Below, piece by piece: positions 8,511 to 14,918 of a stretch of DNA of 22,542 bases (within the stretch, counting starts at the first letter, position 1; every line of letters begins with the position of its first letter). Source of the DNA: Candidatus Pelagibacter sp. (lineage in GTDB: Bacteria > Pseudomonadota > Alphaproteobacteria > Pelagibacterales > Pelagibacteraceae); NCBI GenBank assembly GCA_028139285.1, contig JAOINI010000012.1, positions 1 through 22,542 on the forward strand. The letters run 5' to 3'. The notes under the pieces are model-generated. The model did not search any database and had not been told where the DNA came from. It worked only from the letters and a program-made list of their open reading frames with translations. A program made the translations under genes and the position numbers.

Positions 8511-9430
8511 AAATTAAAATATTAATTGTTATATTTTTTTATTTAAATTTTTTATGTATTCCAACAAATGCAATTACAAATAAGATAATTTTAAAGGTAG
8601 AAAATGAAATTATTACCAATTATGAGGTAAAAAATAAAATTTTAACTTCTTTAGTTTTAGCAGGAGATGAAATTACACAAGAAAATATAAATAAATTAAA
8701 AAAACAAGCATTAGAGTCACTTATCCAAAATAAATTAAAGATTATCGAATTAAAAAAATATAAGATTAAAAAAAATAAAAGTCAGATAAATTCTTATTTA
8801 AATTTAGTATCTGAAAATAATATTGAAAAACTACAAAATAAATTTAAAACTAATAACCTAGATTACGACCTTTTTTTGAAAGAGGTTGAAATTCAAACAA
8901 AGTGGCAAAATTTTATTTATCTTTTTTACAAAGAAAAAATAGAAATTAACCAAAATTCTGTAAAAGAAGATTTAAAAGAAATTATTGAAAATGATATTAA
9001 ATTCCAAGAATTTAATATTTCAGAGATTGAAATAATGTTAGAAGGAAACACTAATATTGATCAAATAACTTTAGATTTAAAAAATAAGATCAAAGATGAG
9101 GGTTTCGAAACTGCAGCTTTAAAATATAGTATGTCATCCTCTGCTAACAATAAAGGCAATTTAGGCTGGATCAGCTCAAAATCTCTATCAAAAGAAATTT
9201 TTGAAGTTTTAAAAACAATGGATGTTGGACAAATTTCTTATCCGATAAAGAGACAAAATAGTATTCTTTTTTTAAAATTAGTTGATGAAAGAACGGCTAG
9301 AGTAGATGATGCAAATATAGAAAAACTTAAAGAAAGAATAATTGAACAAAAGAAAAATGAAATGTTTAATCTTTACTCCAAAAGCCATTTATCAAAACTT
9401 AAGAATACAGTTTTAATTGAGTATAAATGA
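8507..9430 (+). CDS. surA: Periplasmic chaperone / peptidyl-prolyl isomerase SurA
   Basis: A periplasmic chaperone that escorts outer-membrane proteins, LptD among them, to the BAM complex. It has 307 residues. Residues 1-22 are a signal peptide ending PTNA. Residues about 24-160 form the SurA N-domain (KVENEIITNYEVKNKIL, then long helices). A single parvulin-type domain spans about 168-265, recognisable by ALKYSMSSSANNKGNLGWIS and the later GQISYPIKRQNSILFLKL. E. coli SurA has two parvulin domains; one is common in alphaproteobacterial homologues. The gene overlaps lptD by 4 bp (ATGA) and pdxA by 4 bp. The lptD-surA-pdxA-rsmA order is the same as in E. coli. Confidence 0.92.
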   Translation: MKIKILIVIFFYLNFLCIPTNAITNKIILKVENEIITNYEVKNKILTSLVLAGDEITQENINKLKKQALESLIQNKLKIIELKKYKIKKNKSQINSYLNLVSENNIEKLQNKFKTNNLDYDLFLKEVEIQTKWQNFIYLFYKEKIEINQNSVKEDLKEIIENDIKFQEFNISEIEIMLEGNTNIDQITLDLKNKIKDEGFETAALKYSMSSSANNKGNLGWISSKSLSKEIFEVLKTMDVGQISYPIKRQNSILFLKLVDERTARVDDANIEKLKERIIEQKKNEMFNLYSKSHLSKLKNTVLIEYK

Positions 9431-10398
9431 AAAATAAAATTATATTAGTAAGCGGTGACCCAAATAGTATAAATTCTGAAATAATTTATAAAACTTGGAA
9501 AAAATTAAATAAATCATTGAAGAGAAGAACTTTTGTTATTTCCAATACTGATCTTTTGACAAAACAATTTAAAAAATTAAAATATTCTATTAAAGTAAAA
9601 ACAGTTAATAATTTAAATCAAAAAATTTCTCATAATTGTTTAAAAGTTTTAAACATTGCTGTTGCTTTTAAGAACCCATTTAACGTGAATAAAAAAAATT
9701 CATCAAAATTTGTTATTGATTGTCTTAATTATGCTCATAAATTGTCGTTACATAACTCCGATGTTGGCATAATAAATTGTCCAATAAATAAAAATCTCCT
9801 GAAAAAAAATAAGATTGGAGTGACTGAATTTTTAGCTAGAAAATGCAAAATTAAAAAAGATTCAGAAGTCATGCTAATTTATAATAAAAAATTAGCCGTT
9901 TCTCCAATCACAACACATGTAAACCTAAAAGAAGTTTCAAAAAAAATTACTGTTCCTTTAATCGTTAATAAAGTTACTAAAATAAATTCTTGGTACATAA
10001 ATAATTTTAATAAAAAACCGAAAATAGGTATTTTAGGTTTAAACCCTCATAATGGTGAATTAAGAAAAAATTCAGAAGAAAAAAAGAAAATTATTCCAGC
10101 ATTATCAAAATTAAAAAAACTAAATATAAAAACAACTGGTCCTCTAGCTGCTGATACTATATTTATGAATCATAATAATTATGACGTAATTGTAGGAATG
10201 TATCATGATCAAGTACTCACTCCGTTTAAAACGATATTTAAGTTTAATGCTATAAACATAACTCTAGGTCTTAAGTATTTTAGAGCCTCTCCTGATCATG
10301 GAACTGCTATTGGTTTGATTGGTAAAAATAAAGCGAATTATTTAAGTCTTTTAAATAGCGTTAATTTTTTTAATAATTTTAAAAATGAAATTTGCTAA
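9427..10398 (+). CDS. pdxA: 4-hydroxythreonine-4-phosphate dehydrogenase PdxA (divergent)
   Basis: PdxA oxidises 4-phosphohydroxy-threonine with NAD(P) in the DXP-dependent vitamin B6 pathway. It has 323 residues. All three metal-binding histidines of the family are present: H164 (TTHVNL), H208 (GLNPHNGE) and H260 (GMYHDQ). So are the substrate-contact positions K268, N277 (NITLGL) and R286 (FRASPDHGTA). Two normally strong motifs are altered. The GHTE motif reads GVTE (V132 in place of the histidine equivalent to E. coli H136), and the N-terminal G-E/D-P-x-G-I-G-P-E segment reads GDPNSINSEI. Operon position between surA and rsmA supports orthology; the changed residues leave activity or substrate less certain. 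It overlaps rsmA by 14 bp. Confidence 0.9.
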   Translation: MKNKIILVSGDPNSINSEIIYKTWKKLNKSLKRRTFVISNTDLLTKQFKKLKYSIKVKTVNNLNQKISHNCLKVLNIAVAFKNPFNVNKKNSSKFVIDCLNYAHKLSLHNSDVGIINCPINKNLLKKNKIGVTEFLARKCKIKKDSEVMLIYNKKLAVSPITTHVNLKEVSKKITVPLIVNKVTKINSWYINNFNKKPKIGILGLNPHNGELRKNSEEKKKIIPALSKLKKLNIKTTGPLAADTIFMNHNNYDVIVGMYHDQVLTPFKTIFKFNAINITLGLKYFRASPDHGTAIGLIGKNKANYLSLLNSVNFFNNFKNEIC

Positions 10399-11179
10399 AA
10401 AATCTTTAGGTCAAAATTTTTTAATTGATAAAAATGTAATAAAAAAAATAATCAATATTGTTGATATTAGAAATAAAAATATTATAGAAATAGGTCCTGG
10501 TACAGGAGCTTTAACTGAAGTAATTTTAAAAAATAATCCAAAATCTCTGATACTTATTGAAAAAGATAATTCTTTATTTAAAAATCTAATCTTAAAGTTC
10601 TCTCAAAATAATACTCTTAAGTTATACAATGATGATATTTTAAATATTAATATCGAGAAATTAATTAAAGAAAAGACTGTCATATTCGGAAATTTACCGT
10701 ACAACATTTCTTCTCAAATTTTAGTTAAATTTTTAAAATTTAAAGATTGGCCACCTAAATTTAGTGACCTTGTATTGATGTTCCAAAAAGAGCTTGCTGA
10801 CAAAATTACAGGGGAATATCTCTCAACTAATTATGGTAGATTATCGATAATATCTAATTATCGGTTGAAGGTTTATAAAAAGTTCAATATTTCTGCTAAT
10901 TGCTTTATCCCAAAACCAAAAGTAACTTCAACGTTATTACATTTTCGGCCAATTAAAAAAGACAAATTTAAAATAAAGAATATTAATAATCTAGAAAAAG
11001 TAACAAATATTTTGTTTTCGGGGCGTAGAAAAATGGTAAATAAAAACATTAAAAAAATTTTGAGTCAAAAAGAAATTAGTCAGATCGATGGATTACAACT
11101 TGAATCGAGGCCATCTCAACTAAATCCTGATATCTACTACAAAATTACTGAGTTTTTTGAAAAGAAGCATTTGGCATAA
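10385..11179 (+). CDS. rsmA: 16S rRNA dimethyladenosine transferase RsmA (KsgA)
   Basis: Dimethylates the two adjacent adenosines near the 3' end of 16S rRNA using S-adenosylmethionine, a late step of small-subunit assembly. It has 264 residues, the usual size. Motifs: KKSLGQNFLIDKNVI at the N-terminus (5-19), the SAM-binding IEIGPGTGALTE (34-45), the catalytic NLPYNISS (103-110) and YGRLSIISNY, with ANCFIPKPKVTSTLLHF before the C-terminal helical domain. The ATG lies 14 bp inside pdxA. It is the last gene of the operon. Its final 35 bp are also the last codons of gmk on the opposite strand. Confidence 0.97.
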   Translation: MKFAKKSLGQNFLIDKNVIKKIINIVDIRNKNIIEIGPGTGALTEVILKNNPKSLILIEKDNSLFKNLILKFSQNNTLKLYNDDILNINIEKLIKEKTVIFGNLPYNISSQILVKFLKFKDWPPKFSDLVLMFQKELADKITGEYLSTNYGRLSIISNYRLKVYKKFNISANCFIPKPKVTSTLLHFRPIKKDKFKIKNINNLEKVTNILFSGRRKMVNKNIKKILSQKEISQIDGLQLESRPSQLNPDIYYKITEFFEKKHLA

Positions 11180-11741
11180 TTTTATTAACCTCGATTATTT
11201 TTTCAATTTGTCTGAAGCAATTTTCAAGATTTTTATTTATTATAATATAATCATAATCATTCCAGTGAAGTATATCTTCATCAAACGAATTGAATCTTTT
11301 TTTTATCTCCTCATCGGTATTTTGATTTCTTTTAATTAATCTATTTTTTAATTCGGTTTTGTTAGTAATTAGATAAATTTTTATTAGATTTAGACTTGCA
11401 AATTTAGAAAGCTGTTTCGTGCCCTGCCAATCTATATCGAATAAAATATCGTTTTCTTTGATAGTTTCATCGACATTTTTTTTTAATGTACCATAATAAT
11501 TTTCGAAAATTTTTGCATATTCGTAAAATTTACCATCACCAATTAACTCCTTAAATTTTTTTTTTGAGACAAAATGATAGTCTACCCCATCAACTTCGTT
11601 TGATCTTGGAGTTCTAGTAGTATGTGAAACTGAGATTTTGAAATTTTTGTATTTTTGTTGAATTTTTTTTGTTAAGGTTGTTTTACCCACACCTGACGGT
11701 GATGATAATATAACCATGATATTTTCTTTATCATGTAGCAT
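11145..11741 (-). CDS. gmk: Guanylate kinase
   Basis: Phosphorylates GMP (and dGMP) to GDP with ATP. It has 198 residues. The P-loop SSPSGVGKTT spans about 13-22; GMP-binding elements follow (SVSHTTRTPRSNEVDGVDYHF, of which TTRxPRxxExxGxDYxF is the family signature), then FYEYAKIFENYYGT and the DIDWQG segment. ATG 11741 is chosen because the short lead before the P-loop resembles other alphaproteobacterial guanylate kinases; ATG 11717 (Met9) is possible. Neither has a strong Shine-Dalgarno sequence. It follows acpP by 17 bp and probably shares its transcript. The C-terminal codons overlap rsmA in convergent orientation by 35 bp. A run of ten A on the coding strand (11546-11555) encodes Ser-Lys-Lys-Lys-Phe. 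Confidence 0.96.
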   Translation of the reverse strand: MLHDKENIMVILSSPSGVGKTTLTKKIQQKYKNFKISVSHTTRTPRSNEVDGVDYHFVSKKKFKELIGDGKFYEYAKIFENYYGTLKKNVDETIKENDILFDIDWQGTKQLSKFASLNLIKIYLITNKTELKNRLIKRNQNTDEEIKKRFNSFDEDILHWNDYDYIIINKNLENCFRQIEKIIEVNKIMPNASFQKTQ

Positions 11742-11758
11742 TAAAAGAAACTTATATT

Positions 11759-11998
11759 TTAACTTGTTTTGCTTTCAATAAACTTTATAGCATCTCCAAC
11801 AGTTAATATTTTTTCTGCCTCACTATCTGATATTTCTGAGCCAAATTCTTCTTCGAAAGCCATAACAAGTTCAACTGTATCTAAGCTGTCTGCTCCTAGA
11901 TCGTCGATAAAACTTGCCTCATCAGTTACTTTTTCTTCTTCTATTCCTAAATGATCTGCTACAATTTTTTTTATTTTTCCTTTAACATCGTCTGACAT
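11759..11998 (-). CDS. acpP: Acyl carrier protein
   Basis: Carries growing fatty-acyl chains on a 4'-phosphopantetheine arm. It has 79 residues, strongly acidic, with the attachment site [15 protein letters not shown] (modified serine S38) and the C-terminal [16 protein letters not shown]. It has the best ribosome binding site in the window: AAAGGA at 12008-12003 on the minus strand, 4 nt ahead of the ATG. A good promoter lies directly upstream (12024-12051). It sits downstream of fabG (49 bp) and 17 bp upstream of gmk. The usual partner fabF does not follow it. Confidence 0.98.
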   Translation of the reverse strand: MSDDVKGKIKKIVADHLGIEEEKVTDEASFIDDLGADSLDTVELVMAFEEEFGSEISDSEAEKILTVGDAIKFIESKTS

Positions 11999-12023
11999 GA
12001 ATTCCTTTCGTGTGTATGATTTC

Positions 12024-12051
12024 TTAATAAATTATTAGACAGAATTGTCAA
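12024..12051 (-). promoter_or_regulatory. Candidate sigma-70 promoter for acpP(-gmk)
   Basis: On the minus strand a perfect -35 hexamer TTGACA (12051-12046) is followed, after 16 bp, by TATTAA (12029-12024; 4 of 6). Transcription would begin near 12017, giving a short leader that holds the AAAGGA ribosome binding site. The -35 overlaps the fabG stop codon. A separate promoter fits the need for far more acyl carrier protein than FabD or FabG. Confidence 0.55.
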
Positions 12052-12779
12052 GACATATACATTCCGCCATTAACATGTATTGTTTCGCCATTAATATAAT
12101 TAGCCATATCAGAAGCTAAAAATGCCACACAATTTGATACGTCTTCGCCAGACCCAAGGTTGCCTGACGGGATTTTGCTCAAAAGAACTTTTTTAAAATC
12201 ATCGCTTATTTTATCAGTCATTTCAGTTTTAATAAATCCTGGTGAAACACAATTTATATTAATATTTTTTTTCGCATATTCAATTGCTAAACTTTTTGAA
12301 AAAGCAATTATGCCGGCTTTAGAAGCAGCATAATTGGCTTGACCAAGATTCCCAGTGTGTCCTACTATTGATGTTATATTGATTACTTTACCTTTTTTTC
12401 TTTTAAGCATTTTTTTTATTACAAATTTACTCATTAAAAATGTTGAAGTTAAATTGACGTCTAAAACTTTTTTCCAGTTTTCCTCTGATAATCTTATCGA
12501 CAAATTATCTAAAGTGATACCAGCATTATTTATTAAAATATCTATGCCATCTAATTTTTCATCAATTAGATTAATAAAGTTTTCTATTTTATCATGCTCA
12601 TCTAATTTAAATTTTTCTGCATGTATATTTGTAAATTTATTTTTAAGTTCTTCTAATTTTTTTTCATTAGTGCCAGATGCAACTATTTTAGCTTCAAGTT
12701 CATAAAATTTTTTTACAATACAATTTCCTATACCACCTGTAGCACCTGTAATAAGAACTTTTTTATTTTTTAAATTCAT
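12048..12779 (-). CDS. fabG: 3-oxoacyl-[acyl-carrier-protein] reductase FabG
   Basis: An NADPH-dependent short-chain dehydrogenase that reduces beta-ketoacyl-ACP in each elongation round. From ATG 12779 it has 243 residues. The nucleotide-binding TGATGGIG is at 11-18, NNAG near 84-87, and the catalytic residues are N109 (DVNLTSTF), S137 (INITSIVG), Y150 and K154 (NYAASKAG). The C-terminus GETIHVNGGMYMS is typical of FabG rather than other dehydrogenases of this family. An ATG two codons upstream (12785) is also possible. The start overlaps fabD by 17 bp, and the fabD-fabG-acpP context fixes the role. Confidence 0.96.
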   Translation of the reverse strand: MNLKNKKVLITGATGGIGNCIVKKFYELEAKIVASGTNEKKLEELKNKFTNIHAEKFKLDEHDKIENFINLIDEKLDGIDILINNAGITLDNLSIRLSEENWKKVLDVNLTSTFLMSKFVIKKMLKRKKGKVINITSIVGHTGNLGQANYAASKAGIIAFSKSLAIEYAKKNININCVSPGFIKTEMTDKISDDFKKVLLSKIPSGNLGSGEDVSNCVAFLASDMANYINGETIHVNGGMYMS

Positions 12780-13707
12780 TTTCAAGATTTTTAATATCAG
12801 CTATCGAATTAATTGAAAAGCTTTTTGGATTACTTAATGTTCTTTTTACCATTCCTGTTAGAACTTTTCCTGGGCCTATTTCGATAAAATTCGATACCCC
12901 GTTTACTGAGATATTAATTATACTTTCTCTCCATCTAACAGTATTAAAAATTTGATCAATTAATAGATTTTTAATATTTTTAGCTTTATTTTCTGGTAAA
13001 GCTTTGACGTTGCTAACTATATTAAATTTTGGATCATTAAAATTAGTATTATTTATTTTTTCCCTCATACTTTCAGCAGCTTTTTTCATTAATGCGCAAT
13101 GGAACGGGGCACTAACTTTTAAAGGAATACTTTTTATTTTTTTTTCTTTTAGAAACTTTTGAAAATTTTTAATATTATCGCTATCACCGCTTACTATAAC
13201 TTGCCCCTCTGCATTATCATTAGCTATTTCACAAATACCAGATCTGTCATTTTGCGATACTTGAATTAGATTTTTTACCTCATCTATATTTATGCCTAAG
13301 ACAGCTATCATAGCTCCTTTTCCTAAGGGGACTGCTTCTTGCATGGCTTTTCCCCTTTCATTAAGAAGATAAAGCGCGTCAAGAAAATTTAAAGATTCAG
13401 CGCAAACTAAAGCACTGTACTCTCCCAATGAATGTCCAGCAAAAAATTTTATTTGTTTTAAATCAAAACCAAATTCATCGACCATAATTCTAAATATTGA
13501 ATAGCTTACTGTAAGTATTGCTGGCTGTGTATTTTGAGTTAGTTGTAATTTATCCTCAGGTCCATTTAAAATTAATTTTGAAATAGGAAAATTAAGTTTT
13601 TCATCAGCTGCACTAAATATTTTTTTAACTTTTTCAAAATTATTAAAAAATTCAGACCCCATGCCCACAATTTGTGATCCTTGACCAGGAAATAATAAAG
13701 CGCCCAT
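12763..13707 (-). CDS. fabD: Malonyl-CoA:ACP transacylase FabD
   Basis: Transfers malonyl from CoA to acyl carrier protein, supplying the extender unit for fatty-acid synthesis. From ATG 13707 it has 314 residues. The N-terminus MGALLFPGQGSQ is the classic FabD opening. The nucleophile S93 lies in GHSLGEYSAL, R118 in NERGKAMQEAVP and the catalytic H203 in APFHCALM. The frame could be extended to a TTG at 13725, but the ATG is preferred because it gives the family's usual beginning. It is the first gene of the minus-strand fab cluster and is divergent from rpsF. Confidence 0.97.
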   Translation of the reverse strand: MGALLFPGQGSQIVGMGSEFFNNFEKVKKIFSAADEKLNFPISKLILNGPEDKLQLTQNTQPAILTVSYSIFRIMVDEFGFDLKQIKFFAGHSLGEYSALVCAESLNFLDALYLLNERGKAMQEAVPLGKGAMIAVLGINIDEVKNLIQVSQNDRSGICEIANDNAEGQVIVSGDSDNIKNFQKFLKEKKIKSIPLKVSAPFHCALMKKAAESMREKINNTNFNDPKFNIVSNVKALPENKAKNIKNLLIDQIFNTVRWRESIINISVNGVSNFIEIGPGKVLTGMVKRTLSNPKSFSINSIADIKNLENEFKK

Positions 13708-13738
13708 ATTTCTTAATTTAATCAATAATAATTTGTGT

Positions 13739-13747
13739 TGCTATAAT
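13739..13747 (+). promoter_or_regulatory. Extended -10 promoter for rpsF-rpsR-rplI
   Basis: The sequence TGCTATAAT is an exact extended -10 element (TGn plus a consensus TATAAT at 13742-13747), 46 nt ahead of the rpsF ATG, placing the transcription start near 13754. No good -35 hexamer is found 16-18 bp upstream, which is normal for extended -10 promoters. It is the best promoter match in the window and suits a ribosomal-protein operon. Confidence 0.65.
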
Positions 13748-13793
13748 ATTTTTTTATAGTATAACCCAGCTTTTAAAACATTAATAACATAAT

Positions 13794-14117
13794 ATGCCTT
13801 TTTACGAAAATACAATAGTAGCTAAACAGGATTTGGCTGAGAGAGAAATTAAGATTATTAAAGATACTTACAATGAATTAATAAATAGTTCGTCGGGGAA
13901 AGTATTAAAAGTTGAAGAATGGGGACTGCTAAATTTAGCAAATAAAATTAAAAATTATAGAAAAGGGTTTTATATTCACTATAAATTTGAGGGAGATAAA
14001 AAGACCTTAGATGCTATTGAAAAAAAAATCAAAGTGGATAGTAAAATTATACGAAATCTTACAGTAAAATATAAAAAACTAGACATAAATAAAGAGTTTT
14101 TTGGAAAAGAAAAATAA
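13794..14117 (+). CDS. rpsF: 30S ribosomal protein bS6
   Basis: Small-subunit protein that binds 16S rRNA as a dimer with bS18. It has 107 residues with the family pattern: MPFYENTIVAKQDLAE at the N-terminus, GKVLKVEEWGLLNLANKI in the middle, and FYIHYKFEG followed by DSKIIRNLTVKY. No Shine-Dalgarno sequence precedes the ATG, common for genes in this window. The TAA shares its last base with the rpsR ATG (TAATG), so translation is probably coupled. rpsF-rpsR-rplI is a widely conserved operon. Confidence 0.97.
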   Translation: MPFYENTIVAKQDLAEREIKIIKDTYNELINSSSGKVLKVEEWGLLNLANKIKNYRKGFYIHYKFEGDKKTLDAIEKKIKVDSKIIRNLTVKYKKLDINKEFFGKEK

Positions 14118-14389
14118 TGAAACGAAAGAATAAAAAATTTCAAAGAAAAAATACAGGATCGCTTAATAAGCTAAGTTTATTTCAAAAATCTGATGGAAAA
14201 TTTTCAAAAAAGTGTCCTCTATCCATTAAAAATCCACCAATAATTGATTACAAAAATATAAGTTTGCTTAAAAAATATGTTTCTGATAATGGCAAGATAA
14301 TATCATCGAAAATTACCTCGGTTTCATATAATAAACAAAAAAAATTAACTCGTGAAATTAAAAAAGCTAAAATTTTAGGACTAATTTAA
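14117..14389 (+). CDS. rpsR: 30S ribosomal protein bS18 with an extended N-terminus
   Basis: Partner of bS6 on the small-subunit platform. It has 90 residues. The conserved core begins at KKCPLSIKNPPIIDYKN (about residue 32 onward) and ends KLTREIKKAKILGLI. The preceding 30 or so residues are basic and low-complexity, longer than the short tail in many bacteria (E. coli bS18 has 75 residues in all). The ATG overlaps the rpsF stop by 1 bp and the stop overlaps the rplI ATG by 1 bp, so no shorter start is better supported by context. Confidence 0.95.
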   Translation: MKRKNKKFQRKNTGSLNKLSLFQKSDGKFSKKCPLSIKNPPIIDYKNISLLKKYVSDNGKIISSKITSVSYNKQKKLTREIKKAKILGLI

Positions 14390-14844
14390 TGGAATTAATA
14401 TTACTGGAAAATATTTTAAATCTCGGGAATATAGGGGATAAGGTCAAAGTAAAAAATGGTTTTGGTAGGAACTTTCTCCTAAAGAAAGGTAAGGCTCTTA
14501 GGTTTAATAAGGACAATCTTGAATTAGTAAATAAAAAAAAAGACGAACTAAAAAGAAAAAATTTAGAAATTAAGAATAAATTTAAAGAAATTGCAAAATT
14601 AATACACAATAAATCATTTTCATTTTTAAAAGAAAGTAAAGAAAATGGAGATTTATATGGATCTATAAAACCTAAAGAAATATCAAATTTGATAAAAGAA
14701 AAAACTAACGCTGACGTAAGTCCGTCACAAATAATTTTAAAAGAAGAACTTAATAAAACAGGCGTTTATAAAGTAGACATAAATTTTCATTCTGACGTGA
14801 AAGCTAACATCTCTCTAAAAATTAGTAAAATTCAAACTAAATAA
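14389..14844 (+). CDS. rplI: 50S ribosomal protein bL9
   Basis: Large-subunit protein near the L1 stalk. It has 151 residues: the N-terminal RNA-binding domain (MELILLENILNLGNIGDKVK, then VKNGFGRNFLLKKGKAL), a long lysine-rich connecting helix (about 45-72) and a C-terminal domain (GDLYGSIKPKEISNLI; ending VKANISLKISKIQTK). Its ATG shares one base with the rpsR stop. It is followed by a 74 bp gap and then dnaB, the usual alphaproteobacterial order. Confidence 0.97.
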   Translation: MELILLENILNLGNIGDKVKVKNGFGRNFLLKKGKALRFNKDNLELVNKKKDELKRKNLEIKNKFKEIAKLIHNKSFSFLKESKENGDLYGSIKPKEISNLIKEKTNADVSPSQIILKEELNKTGVYKVDINFHSDVKANISLKISKIQTK

Positions 14845-14906
14845 CTTTTCCACAGATCGTAAAAAAAAGTGTGTAACTTTTATCTTTATTAAGATCTTTC
14901 CAAGCC

Positions 14907-14912
14907 TATTAT
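14907..14912 (+). promoter_or_regulatory. Possible -10 element directly ahead of the dnaB start
   Basis: TATTAT (5 of 6 to consensus) ends 6 bp before the GTG start codon of dnaB, so transcription from it would begin at or next to the start codon and give a leaderless message. No good -35 accompanies it, and dnaB may instead be read through from rplI. No Shine-Dalgarno sequence is visible ahead of the GTG. Confidence 0.25.
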
Positions 14913-14918
14913 GTATGA

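Noticed and set aside
12355..12705. A 116-residue plus-strand frame antisense to fabG
   Set aside because: It lies fully inside the strongly conserved fabG sequence and has no start context or motif; low GC content and lysine-rich coding favour open antisense frames.
13741..13759. Inverted repeat CTATAA-TTATAG as an RNA leader structure for S6/S18 autoregulation
   Set aside because: The left arm contains the -10 element and lies upstream of the expected transcription start, so the hairpin would not be in the message; I also did not recognise the conserved S6:S18-binding leader motif in the remaining roughly 40 nt.
14846..14854. TTTTCCACA between rplI and dnaB as a DnaA box or replication origin
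   Set aside because: It is a single site with one mismatch to TTATCCACA, with no cluster of further boxes and no origin-linked genes such as dnaA, gidA or parA nearby.
14865..14881. Small hairpin after rplI (AAAAGT / ACTTTT, 5 nt loop) as a terminator
   Set aside because: The stem has six mostly A-T pairs and is not followed by a T tract, so it is too weak to call an intrinsic terminator; such repeats are expected by chance at this base composition.
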